A stretch of 43,815 bases of DNA from JBCCTJ01 sp039198585 (GCA_039198585.1 JBCCTJ010000002.1:1-43815); one strand, 5' to 3'. Shown: positions 26,907 through 36,020, counted from the first letter of the stretch. A program made the numbers and translations. The notes: generated by a model from the sequence alone, not told the origin.

Positions 26907-29828
26907 TTACTTTTGTTTTATTTTTTTGTAAAGATATACATAAAAAGAATCACTAGGTTTTTCTATTTTTTTACCCTGCATATTGGTAGTATAAGAAAAT
27001 CTTTCTACTTCTTTATCAAAAGCTTCTTCACTACCGTCACCTAAACAGTCTGCACGAGAATCATTAAAGTAGTGCCACTTCCCACTCAGTTTAACGTAGC
27101 TTACATAATGTCCACTAGACACACTTTGACCATTAATATGGGCAATAACAGCTGACCTTTCATAGATTATATCCTCTGCATTCGGACCTATTTGATTTTT
27201 AAATGTAAGTTCCTTATCAGGGAAAATCTTATTAGGTAATTTCTTGGACTTAGTAGGACTTATAAATTCAAATATTCTAGGGGCAATGATCACATAATCT
27301 CCTGTAGATGCAAGTTTTTCTGATAATACCTGCATGCGTAAAGAGCACTTTATACTAAGAGAGGCTGTATCTGAATCTTTGCTAATTTTAATACCTTTTC
27401 CTTCTTTATCCATACCAGAAACTTTAATATTTTCTTTTACTCGTTCAATATTGAAACCCATTTTTTGAAAAATAGTAAATAGCCCGTTTTCTTCTAGCTT
27501 TTGAAAAGAAGTGGATTCTTCGTCGCTAATATCTACGTTTTTTTGAGAGATTCTTTTTTCCTTAATTTGCTGATACTTTAAAAAATCTTCTTTCATCTGA
27601 GGAGTAATTTCTTGATATGCTTTGAGCATGCTATTACCTATAGCAGTATTTTCTGTTTTTATCTTTTCTATAATATCAACTAATTTTTCAGCTTGATAGT
27701 TATCTTTTTCATTATTCTTAGAAGAAGAATCACCCTTCAAAGTAGCAGTAATTAATTCACTGAGCTTCATACCTAGGTTTTGCTTGATAATTTGAGGTTG
27801 AAATATATTAGTTTTGTCTATTTTTCCTTCTATAAAATAACCATCTTTTAAATTAATGGGGGTTTGGTTGGCTTGATTAATATCAAATAAGTTAATATCA
27901 TCATATACTAATCTATTAGATGTCTGATATAGGAGTGTTCGTGGTACACGAAGCATATCGAGTATTTTGATTATGAACTCAGAAGCGTCTTGTTGCTTAC
28001 CTATCATAAATTCGTCAGTTACTCGAGGGATTTGTGTACTCTGAAAGTAAAAATTATCACCCTTCCATGCTTCCATTTTTTCTAGCAACTCATTTACAAA
28101 TTTACTTATTCCTAATATTTTCTTTGCTATTTCTTTCAATGATTTTTTCTCATCAATCATCTTTTCTAGTTCTATTAGATCATTTTTTACTTTTTCATTG
28201 CTCCTATTGTAGTGATCGATCAATTTTTTATTATCCTCTTGATATTGTGGAGATTTTGCTTCCGCTTTTATTATCTGTTGAGGAATTAGTGAAAAAACAC
28301 TGCGAATTTTACTTACCCTAATCATTAAGTTGATATATTTTAGTAATTGGACGCTAGAGCATCGAGAAGTTTGCTGTTTGTCTCTAGTAAAGCTAATAAT
28401 AGAGTTTATGTATTCTTTCAGCATAGGGCGCATTTTAAGCCGTATTCTTCTGTATATATTTTCTTTTAGCTGTCGATCATTTACATCTTCTTTATTGTCT
28501 AGGATATCATTTTTTAAAATAACAGGTAGAAAACAACTTAAAAGTTGTATAGCAGCATTGAGGTAACATGTGTAGTTTTCATTTTTTAAACCCTGAATAT
28601 TGAATAGGGCTGGCCTAAGATCTAAGCCTGGTTTGGCCTTGCTGTTGCGTAACCACCACGATAGAAAGCAAGCTATTAATCCAACTATATTTATAATCCC
28701 AGACAACTTAGTAATGATATGAAGAGGGTTTTTATGTTTTAGCTTTTTTTTTTTCTGTCTATAAATGTTAACATTTTTCCCTCTTTTGTAAAGTAAATAT
28801 TGGGCTTTTTGACTGGCTTTCATAAATGTCGAAAATTCTATATCTCTAACCACTTCCCACCTGTTTTTATGATCAATATATAAGTAACAAATTTTTCTTT
28901 GAGGGGTAGCTTCTACTCGATACACTTTGTACTGGTCATTAAGTGTATCATAAACAATAAAGCCCGTTAGGTACATGACTGTTTTTTCATTGGCTATCTT
29001 ATTATAACAAAATATTCTACCAGAGATTTTAAGACGCCCGTGAAGACTTTCAGGGACTTTGATGATTGTATTGTGATTAAAACTAAAGCTTTTCTTGACT
29101 TGTTTATTTTTCATTTTTATCTCTATCCCCTCATTAGTAGCACGAATTTTTTCAGAATCTTCGAATAGCTTGAATAGGTCAGATGTTATACCTGCTTGTC
29201 TAAGAAGATAAGTGATTTTCTTTTGTGGTACTTTATGATCTCGTTTGTCGATGTATTGCTTAATCCATTTTTTACTCTCTTTGCTTAGAGGTTTTCGCAT
29301 CAAATCAAAAGCGGTATCAATAGGCAGCCAGCTAGATTCTTCTTGCTGCATAGGAAGATTGATGAATTGCTGTATACAAACTTTTTTGATAGAGTTTTCT
29401 TGGGCTGGTAGTAGTAGATAATTATTTTGTGTGGGCTCAACTGCTAGTATGGCGCTAATTTTACCGTCCAAGCTGTGAGTACTGTAGGTTGTTTGGTAGC
29501 TGATCAGTTGATAATTATCTTTTTGGATGGCTTTCTGATAGGCTAATAATAGCTGTTCTTTAGATTTTTTTGTATCAAGCTTAAATGAGGCTAAGAGCTT
29601 TGTTAAATTTTGACTGTTAATAAATGGGTTACTTTTTTTACTTGTTTGGTTAGAAAAATTTCCTGCTTTTTTAGGTTCAAGATCTACTAGTAGCAATGCT
29701 ACTAGGAAACGTTCGCTATCTTGTCCTGTGGTATTTTTAGCTAAAGTATGATTGATGTTATATCCTGTCAGTGAAGCAAACAAGATAGTATACATTTGTA
29801 TAGTTAGATATTGCTTTCTTTTCATCAT
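26907..29828 (-). CDS. Membrane-anchored ubiquitin-specific protease (USP, C19 type), second copy
   Basis: A 973-residue paralogue of the downstream gene with the same order of parts. There is a signal-like start (residues about 8-30), the shared N-terminal domain (WLPIDTAFDLMRKPLS at about 167-182; LTGFIVYDTL at 287-296), a lysine-rich stretch then a membrane helix (370-393), and a USP core. The Cys box is GLKNENYTCYLN (Cys421), the QQD box is GKQQDASEFI (from 611), the UBA-like piece is IFQKMGFNIERVKENI (MGF at 790-792), YVIIAPRIFEF matches the usual LxRF-type strand, and the His box is SSGHYVSYVK (His907) followed by WHYFND. At the third triad position it has Asn922, followed by Asp923; both Asn and Asp occur at this point in active USPs. 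Overall identity to the other copy is modest, so the duplication is old. It lies 36 bases after the third paralogue. Confidence 0.87.
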   Translation of the reverse strand: MMKRKQYLTIQMYTILFASLTGYNINHTLAKNTTGQDSERFLVALLLVDLEPKKAGNFSNQTSKKSNPFINSQNLTKLLASFKLDTKKSKEQLLLAYQKAIQKDNYQLISYQTTYSTHSLDGKISAILAVEPTQNNYLLLPAQENSIKKVCIQQFINLPMQQEESSWLPIDTAFDLMRKPLSKESKKWIKQYIDKRDHKVPQKKITYLLRQAGITSDLFKLFEDSEKIRATNEGIEIKMKNKQVKKSFSFNHNTIIKVPESLHGRLKISGRIFCYNKIANEKTVMYLTGFIVYDTLNDQYKVYRVEATPQRKICYLYIDHKNRWEVVRDIEFSTFMKASQKAQYLLYKRGKNVNIYRQKKKKLKHKNPLHIITKLSGIINIVGLIACFLSWWLRNSKAKPGLDLRPALFNIQGLKNENYTCYLNAAIQLLSCFLPVILKNDILDNKEDVNDRQLKENIYRRIRLKMRPMLKEYINSIISFTRDKQQTSRCSSVQLLKYINLMIRVSKIRSVFSLIPQQIIKAEAKSPQYQEDNKKLIDHYNRSNEKVKNDLIELEKMIDEKKSLKEIAKKILGISKFVNELLEKMEAWKGDNFYFQSTQIPRVTDEFMIGKQQDASEFIIKILDMLRVPRTLLYQTSNRLVYDDINLFDINQANQTPINLKDGYFIEGKIDKTNIFQPQIIKQNLGMKLSELITATLKGDSSSKNNEKDNYQAEKLVDIIEKIKTENTAIGNSMLKAYQEITPQMKEDFLKYQQIKEKRISQKNVDISDEESTSFQKLEENGLFTIFQKMGFNIERVKENIKVSGMDKEGKGIKISKDSDTASLSIKCSLRMQVLSEKLASTGDYVIIAPRIFEFISPTKSKKLPNKIFPDKELTFKNQIGPNAEDIIYERSAVIAHINGQSVSSGHYVSYVKLSGKWHYFNDSRADCLGDGSEEAFDKEVERFSYTTNMQGKKIEKPSDSFYVYLYKKIKQK

Positions 29829-29864
29829 GGTCTGAATAGTAACAAAAAATATTAGTAGATTAAT

Positions 29865-31130
29865 TTATGGAGATCGATTGACACGCCATAATAAAAAGAG
29901 AAGCAAAATATTCGTACCTATTGAAGATAAAGTAATCCAAAGTGGATAAGGTAGCTCTTCATATTTTTGGCTATTTTTATCTATATTTTTAGATTGTGTA
30001 TAACGTTTGTAGTAAAACATATAAACATCTGAACTTTCACTTTTTTCGTAAAATCTTTTTTCACTTACCACTTTAACTTCCCATTTTTTTTCTTCACAAT
30101 CCCATACATAAGCATAATAGTCACTTCCTATTTTTGTGAAAACATCATACCTTTGACGAATCTTATTATAAATAATAAAGGAAATGAGCTTGAGTGTAAT
30201 GCTTTTCTTGGTTATTCGATCCCGAAAAGAGAATGAGCGTAAAATATCTTTTTTTCCTTTTTTGTTACCCATCACTTGTATAGGTACATATAGATTCGGG
30301 CTTTGCCCTTTGTGTATTGTTTTTTTATAAAAACGAACTTGTATTTGTTGATTTTTTTTCTTGTTTTGATTCACTCGAAGTTGTACGTCGTGTGGATTTT
30401 CAAGTTGGTTGTGATACTTGCTAGGAATACCTGCTTTGCGTAATATTTCTTTACGTTCAGCTAAAAGAATTTCTTTTGGATCTTCATCTCTTTTTTCAAG
30501 ATAGCGTTGGATGGCTACTTCTTGCTTGGGTGTAATCATGATTTGTGCATAGCAAAAAGCCTTGCTGATAGGTACCCAAACTTCATTGTTGGTTGGTTGA
30601 GATTCTGTAATCCTGATTGGATCATTTTCATAGATTGGAATTCTAAGGGTGATTATTGGCATAAATTTAATTTCACTATGGAGGATTACAGGCTGCTTAT
30701 CCAGCGCAGAAATAGCAGATTGTACACAATAGACATAGGTACCTATTGTATTTTTCAAGCTTAGTTGCTCTATGATTGTCATAAAATTCTTTTCTCTACT
30801 TGGCGAATCATAGGTAATATTGACAGAGCTGAATATTTCTACTAGCTCTTTGCTTGAAATAGTACTATGTCTTGTACTACTATGTTCTATAACCTTAGCG
30901 ATTTTCTCTTCCTGAGGTGTTGCCTCTTCTTGTGATTGACTAGCTTTTTCCTTAATTACTGATAATAGGTAAGGGTTAGCCAAAAAAATTGCTTCTGTCA
31001 GATGAGATTGGGGTAAAGTTTCATGGGATGCTTCCTGCTTGCTTGAAACTGCTAAAATTGGCATATGCCCCAAATAAATGATTAGGTTATATATAAAAGG
31101 TAGTAGGCTGTTCAAATATGTTTTTTTCAT
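29865..31130 (-). CDS. Paralogue of the USP N-terminal region without a protease core
   Basis: A 421-residue protein that corresponds to the first ~400 residues of the two following USPs and then stops. It has a hydrophobic signal-like start (10-30), the shared helical block VWVPISKAFCYAQIMI with QRYLEKRD, a KAGIPSKYHNQLENP block, and the beta-rich end LKLISFIIYNKIRQRYDVF through KKWEVKVVSEKRF to YMFYYKR. It finishes in a membrane helix at 396-415 and a six-residue tail. The last block resembles the C-terminal sheet of a USP, but where the catalytic His-Tyr would be it has Asp-Val, so it should be inactive. It begins only 9 bases after hslU and is followed by the second copy after 36. A truncation of a full-length gene, or an original membrane partner to which USP cores were added, are both possible. 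Function unknown. Confidence 0.78.
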   Translation of the reverse strand: MKKTYLNSLLPFIYNLIIYLGHMPILAVSSKQEASHETLPQSHLTEAIFLANPYLLSVIKEKASQSQEEATPQEEKIAKVIEHSSTRHSTISSKELVEIFSSVNITYDSPSREKNFMTIIEQLSLKNTIGTYVYCVQSAISALDKQPVILHSEIKFMPIITLRIPIYENDPIRITESQPTNNEVWVPISKAFCYAQIMITPKQEVAIQRYLEKRDEDPKEILLAERKEILRKAGIPSKYHNQLENPHDVQLRVNQNKKKNQQIQVRFYKKTIHKGQSPNLYVPIQVMGNKKGKKDILRSFSFRDRITKKSITLKLISFIIYNKIRQRYDVFTKIGSDYYAYVWDCEEKKWEVKVVSEKRFYEKSESSDVYMFYYKRYTQSKNIDKNSQKYEELPYPLWITLSSIGTNILLLFLLWRVNRSP

Positions 31131-31139
31131 ACCGCAAGT

Positions 31140-32501
31140 TTACAAAATATAGTTAGTACTTTCCTCTTGTCGCATAAGTTGAGCTAATTTTTTCTCCACT
31201 AAGTTAGCATCAATAGTAATTTTTGATCCTGGTTTTATTTGCTCAGGGACATCAAATGAGTAATCATCTAGTATACAGACCATGACCGTAAGAAGCCGCC
31301 TCGCTCCAATATCTCTATCTTGATTAAGTGTGTAAGCTGCTTTAGCTATTGCTTGAATAGCGCCATCTGTAAAATTCAACTCAACTTTTTCTGCAGCAAA
31401 TAATGCTTGTTGTTGTTTGGTAATAGAGTTTTTCGGTACTTGTAGTATGTGATAAAAGTCATCTTCTGTGAGATTATGAAAGACTACTCTTATAGGAAAC
31501 CTACCTTGTAACTCTGGCATAAGATCAGAGGGCTGGCTATTGTGAAAAGCCCCAGCAGCAATGAAAAGTATATGATCTGTCGGAATAGGACCAATGCGTG
31601 TTATAACAGTACTCCCTTCTATAATGGGAAGCAGATTGCGCTGTACACCCTCTCTGCTAACATCGGGCCCGCTTACTTTTGTGTAGTTGGCAGCTATTTT
31701 ATCGATTTCATCTATAAATACAATACCTGCCTTAGCTCTTTCTAATGCTTCTTTTTTAATATTATCCATGTCTCCTTCTAGCAACCTTTCCAGTTCTTGA
31801 TCTAGTAAAATTTGTCTAGCATTGGCAACAGTTACTTGCTTTTTCTTATTTTTTCTAGGAATGATCTTGCTCATCATATCTTGAAGTACAACCATATTAC
31901 TATCTTCTATCATTCCACTCACCATATGAGGAGTTTTATCTTCTATACGAATTTCAATCATCCTTTGATCTAGTTCACCAGAGCGTATCTTATCTAAAAA
32001 GCGCTTCCTAGTTTCCTCATTTAAATTGGTACTATCTAATTTGCCTCTTTCTGAATTAGTTTCTTCGCTAAGAGGTGGTATAAGAATGTCTAAGATCATA
32101 TTATCTACACGCTCTTTAGCTTGCTGTTCTAAAAACTCTTGCTTTTCAGCTTTTACAATGTTGAGTGATTTTTGAGCAAGTTCTTGAATCATACTATCCA
32201 CATTGCGCCCTACATAACCTTCTTCTGTGTATCTAGTAGCTTCCACTTTGACAAAAGGAGCGTTACATAACTTGGCTAGACGTCTTCCTATCTCAGTTTT
32301 TCCTGTTCCTGTGGACCCTTTCATGAGAATATTATTAGGAAGAATCTCTTTGTTCATCGTAGAGTCTGCATTTTGTCTTCTCCATCTTGCACGCAAAGCG
32401 ATAGCTACGCTTCGTTTTGCATTTTTCTGACCTACAATGTATTGATCCAATGCTTTGACTATTTGTTGTGGGGTTAATGACTGATTTTGAGTATTAGACA
32501 T
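31140..32501 (-). CDS. hslU: ATP-dependent unfoldase HslU (ClpY)
   Basis: A 453-residue AAA+ ring protein that unfolds substrates for the HslV peptidase. Walker A is GSTGTGKT (62-69), and the pore-loop signature TRYTEEGYVGRNVDSM is present. The inserted I domain runs about 110-230, Walker B is GIVFIDEIDKIA, and the C-terminal end is TNYIL. That tail keeps the hydrophobic residues that dock into HslV, so a partner HslV is expected, yet no hslV lies in this window. It starts 12 bases after lon and ends 9 before the next gene. Confidence 0.96.
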   Translation of the reverse strand: MSNTQNQSLTPQQIVKALDQYIVGQKNAKRSVAIALRARWRRQNADSTMNKEILPNNILMKGSTGTGKTEIGRRLAKLCNAPFVKVEATRYTEEGYVGRNVDSMIQELAQKSLNIVKAEKQEFLEQQAKERVDNMILDILIPPLSEETNSERGKLDSTNLNEETRKRFLDKIRSGELDQRMIEIRIEDKTPHMVSGMIEDSNMVVLQDMMSKIIPRKNKKKQVTVANARQILLDQELERLLEGDMDNIKKEALERAKAGIVFIDEIDKIAANYTKVSGPDVSREGVQRNLLPIIEGSTVITRIGPIPTDHILFIAAGAFHNSQPSDLMPELQGRFPIRVVFHNLTEDDFYHILQVPKNSITKQQQALFAAEKVELNFTDGAIQAIAKAAYTLNQDRDIGARRLLTVMVCILDDYSFDVPEQIKPGSKITIDANLVEKKLAQLMRQEESTNYIL

Positions 32502-32513
32502 ATTAGCTGTTGT

Positions 32514-34997
32514 TTACTTATTTATTTTTTCCTCTTGTTCTACAAGTTTCCATTGAATAGCTTGTTTATTGTGCTTCTTTTCTAGTATATGATTTAATAC
32601 TTGTTCAATGTTCTCTACATAGTGAAAAACCATACCTTTCCTATAGTTAGCATCTATCTCCTCTATATCTTTTTTATTTTTTATGCTCAATATAATTTCT
32701 TTTATGCCAGCATTCTTTGCTGCTAAAACTTTTTTTTTAATACCACCGACAGGTAATACAGTTCCTCGTAAAGTTACTTCTCCTGTTAATGCTACCTTGT
32801 CTTTTACGTTTTTTTGTGTGTAAAGAGAAGCTAAGGCAGATAATAATGTAATGCCAGCAGAAGGTCCTTCTTTAGATATAGTTCCTGGGGAACTATGAAT
32901 GTGCAAGTCATATTGACTAAATATACGATCATCAATACCTAGTTGGGAGGATTTTTCTTTGATAATAGAAAGAGCCACAAATGCAGATTCTTCCATTACT
33001 TTTCCTAATTGCCCTGAAACAGTTACTTCCCCTTTTCCTCTACTTGCTGATGTTTCTATAAATAGAATACTTCCTCCTATTTCACTCCAGGAAAGCCCTA
33101 TAGCAACTCCAGGTTTTGTTATTTTCTGGTAATATTCTTGGTCAAACTTCTCAGGTCCTAAAAAGGAAGAAATTTGCTCTAATTTGATATGCTTCAAGTA
33201 TGATTCTCCCATTAGCTTTTTTTTAGCCACTTTACGGCATATCGTCGCTAGTTGTCTAGAAAGCTCTCTTACGCCAGATTCAGCGGTATAGCTTTCAATA
33301 ATGGCTTTGAGAGCTTTCAGTGTAATCTGCACATCTTGTTTTGCTAGACCATGCGTTTTTCGCTGTTTAGGGAATAAATATTTCTGTGCTATAGTTAATT
33401 TTTCTTCAGTTGTATAGCCCTCTATTTCTATAAACTCTAAGCGATCATGAAGTGGCCATGAAATATTGTTGATATCATTGGCTGTTGCAATAAACAAAAC
33501 ACCAGAAAGATCAAAAGGGACTTCTAGATAGTTATCTACAAAATCATTTTGCTGACTTGGGTCAAGAATAGGCAATATACTGTCGGGGCCTTTACTGCGC
33601 ACATAGTCCATTTTATCAATTTCATCAAGTAAGATAATTGGGTTAGCGCTACCTGCTTTTTGAATGCCTGCCATGATATTTCCCAGCATAGCTGCTACAT
33701 ACGTTTTTCTATGGCCTAAGAGCTTAGCTTCATCATAAATACCTGCTAGTGATACTTTCACTAATTTGCGTCCTAGGGCTTTAGCAATGGAGGCTACAAT
33801 CGTTGTTTTACCTACTCCTGGAGGCCCTACCAAACACATGCTAATACCCGTATCTCCATTTTTTAAGGCATGAACCGCCAAAAATTCTAGTAGCCTTTCT
33901 TTGACTTTTTTCATGCCATAATGACTTTCTTCTAGTTCTTTCTGAGCATGTGCAAGATTGACGGTGTCTTTTGTGTAAATACCCCAAGGGATATTGACTA
34001 GTACATTTAAATAACGGAGATAAGTAGCATAATCTGAGCTGTGGGGTTGCATTCTACTCATTTGCTCCATATTTTCTGTAAAATGTTCTTCAACTTCTTT
34101 TGTCCATTTTTGCTTCTTAGCTTTTTCATAAAGCTTAGCAATTTCTAAACTATCATGATCTTCGCCTAGTTCGTTTTGTAATGCTTGAATATGCTTCTTC
34201 AAAAAAAAATTCTTCTGTTCCTGAGAAATTGTACTATGTACTTTATACTGAATTTCTTCTTTAAGTTTATTAAATTCAAATCCCTCTACTAAATAACTTA
34301 ATAGCTTTTCTGCCCTTTTTTTACTATCTCGAATAGCTAATAAACTCTGCTTTACAGAAAAGCTACTTATATTAGCTGCGATGTAGTAAATTAAAAATAA
34401 AGGATCTTGAATGCTTTCCAGCATTCTTTTCAATTCTCTATTTTTTTCCGGAGCAGCGCCTAGTATTTTAGAAGTAACTTCTCGAATAGATGCTATGAGC
34501 GCTTGTACTTTTTTTTCTTTGATATTAACTGAGTTATGCTCTAAAATAGCTACTTTAGCCCTTACCTGACTGCTTTTTTCGGCTATTTCTAAAAGTTTAA
34601 AGCGATTTTTCCCTTGCAGTACAGCAATATGATTTCCATCTGGCATCATAAGCACTTTAAGTACCTTGACGGAGGTTCCTACTGCATAAAAGTCACTTTT
34701 TTTGTATGTTTTTCTATTATTTTTAGAAGCAATAATGGCAACTTCTTGATCTTTTTTATAGGCTTTCTTGAAAAAAGTGATATCATCCTCTTTGGTAAGA
34801 TGTAGAGGAGTTACTATGCTCGGGAATACTATGATTTTGCTCACAGAAAACATGGGCAGCCATATATCTTTTTCTACTTTCTTATTGCCGCGATTTTCTC
34901 CACTCTTTTTTGAAGAATCAAGGTGATAGGTATATATTTTTTTTTGATTTCCTTGATTCCAGAAAGCTATTTCTTTAAAATTATTAATAAGTGACAT
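32514..34997 (-). CDS. lon: ATP-dependent protease Lon (La)
   Basis: An 827-residue soluble protease that degrades misfolded and regulatory proteins. The N-terminal LON domain begins around WLPMFSVSKIIVFP, the AAA+ module has Walker A GPPGVGKTT (lysine 397) and ILLDEIDKMD, and the C-terminal protease domain has Ser713 in KEGPSAGITLL and Lys756 in VGGIKKKVLA as the catalytic dyad. The length is typical (E. coli 784). It is the first gene of the tightly spaced set lon-hslU-three USP-type genes, with 12 bases to hslU. The 330 bases upstream hold its promoter region. Confidence 0.97.
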   Translation of the reverse strand: MSLINNFKEIAFWNQGNQKKIYTYHLDSSKKSGENRGNKKVEKDIWLPMFSVSKIIVFPSIVTPLHLTKEDDITFFKKAYKKDQEVAIIASKNNRKTYKKSDFYAVGTSVKVLKVLMMPDGNHIAVLQGKNRFKLLEIAEKSSQVRAKVAILEHNSVNIKEKKVQALIASIREVTSKILGAAPEKNRELKRMLESIQDPLFLIYYIAANISSFSVKQSLLAIRDSKKRAEKLLSYLVEGFEFNKLKEEIQYKVHSTISQEQKNFFLKKHIQALQNELGEDHDSLEIAKLYEKAKKQKWTKEVEEHFTENMEQMSRMQPHSSDYATYLRYLNVLVNIPWGIYTKDTVNLAHAQKELEESHYGMKKVKERLLEFLAVHALKNGDTGISMCLVGPPGVGKTTIVASIAKALGRKLVKVSLAGIYDEAKLLGHRKTYVAAMLGNIMAGIQKAGSANPIILLDEIDKMDYVRSKGPDSILPILDPSQQNDFVDNYLEVPFDLSGVLFIATANDINNISWPLHDRLEFIEIEGYTTEEKLTIAQKYLFPKQRKTHGLAKQDVQITLKALKAIIESYTAESGVRELSRQLATICRKVAKKKLMGESYLKHIKLEQISSFLGPEKFDQEYYQKITKPGVAIGLSWSEIGGSILFIETSASRGKGEVTVSGQLGKVMEESAFVALSIIKEKSSQLGIDDRIFSQYDLHIHSSPGTISKEGPSAGITLLSALASLYTQKNVKDKVALTGEVTLRGTVLPVGGIKKKVLAAKNAGIKEIILSIKNKKDIEEIDANYRKGMVFHYVENIEQVLNHILEKKHNKQAIQWKLVEQEEKINK

Positions 34998-35329
34998 AAG
35001 TGCTTACAACTTAAGTTTCAATACTGATATTGATCAAAATCCATGCCAAACTTAATTATTTTCCATGTTTTAGCACCACCTTTAACATAAATATGTAGTA
35101 ATAGAAATCTAAAAAGTATAACATCTATCACTAAAAGTGTCTTCATTTTTTTTTATTAAAACATCAATTTTTTGACAATAAGCTAAAACAATACATAGCT
35201 ATTTTGAATACCGTGCTTAATCTAAAGTTATTTTTTTAACTGATCTTGATTTTCTAAAATATTAGCATATTGTAGTGTATTCACTATATTTGCCTTATTA
35301 TTATCTATTAATAATCTCATTAGATAGCT
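34998..35329. other. Intergenic region between lon and tRNA genes
   Basis: An AT-rich spacer with no open frame of note. It contains the 5' side of lon (minus strand) and the promoter region of the tRNA pair (plus strand). Apart from a possible Bacteroidetes-type promoter element near 35285, nothing was recognised. Confidence 0.6.
35285..35292 (+). promoter_or_regulatory. Possible Bacteroidetes-type -7 promoter element for the tRNAs
   Basis: TATATTTG fits the TAnnTTTG -7 consensus recognised by Bacteroidetes primary sigma factors and lies 37 bases before the tRNA-Gly gene, a sensible leader length. A convincing -33 TTTG partner at the usual spacing is not visible, so the call is tentative. 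Confidence 0.35.
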
Positions 35330-35402
<73 letters not shown>

Positions 35403-35420
35403 CTCCTATTATTTTTGTAT

Positions 35421-35502
35421 GCCTAGGTGGCGAAATTGGTAGACGCGCTGGACTTAAAATCCAGTGAGCTTGCTCGTGTGGGTTCGAGCCCCACCCTAGG
35501 TA
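35421..35502 (+). tRNA. tRNA-Leu (UAA anticodon)
   Basis: An 82-base cloverleaf with the long variable arm of leucine tRNAs. The acceptor GCCUAGG pairs with CCUAGGU, the anticodon arm is CUGGA-CUUAAAA-UCCAG (anticodon UAA), the variable stem is GAGCUUGCUC, and the T loop is GUGGG-UUCGAGC-CCCAC. No CCA is encoded. It probably shares a transcript with tRNA-Gly. Confidence 0.97.
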
Positions 35503-36020
35503 CATATATAAAGTCTATTCAAACGAAGTTGAAAAATAAAAGACCATCATAAGGGGTGTCATAAGAGTCAATCGATATAATATAAAAATGTATAAACTAT
35601 TAAAAAAATAGCTCTTCAGTCCGCTCTATTAACATTTTTCTAGCTAAGAATAGCTGAAAAAATTGTACACAAATCCCCGAAAATGAAGAAACGTGTATCA
35701 AAAAGTGGTGAATTTTACTTCTTTTTGCTTATGGACATGAAGATAAAATCTTCTTTAGAACTCACATGACATGTTTTAAACAAAAAGGTCTCTACTTCTG
35801 GGGGCATAAGTCAAGCAAATTTTCCTGGTTTGAAGAAATAAAATGTCTACTTTCTGAAATTTTGCGTAAAAATTCTATGGCTTCTTAAGCAAAAAATATC
35901 TTACCGATCAAAATCAAAGCAAAATCGATTTTTTAATGGAGAGTAGCTATAGTACTCCCATCAAGGAACCTATTCCAGTAATACGATTGCGCTCTAAGCT
36001 ACTTTCTCGGGAACGTATAG
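35503..36020. other. Gene-poor mobile-element debris downstream of tRNA-Leu
   Basis: No intact gene. Short plus-strand pieces read like decayed coding sequence (for example MESSYSTPIKEPIPVIRLRS near 35935-36000) but are separated by stops, and I cannot name their family. GGGGTGTCATAAGAG near 35557 has the look of an insertion-sequence end, but no inverted partner was found. Confidence 0.45.
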
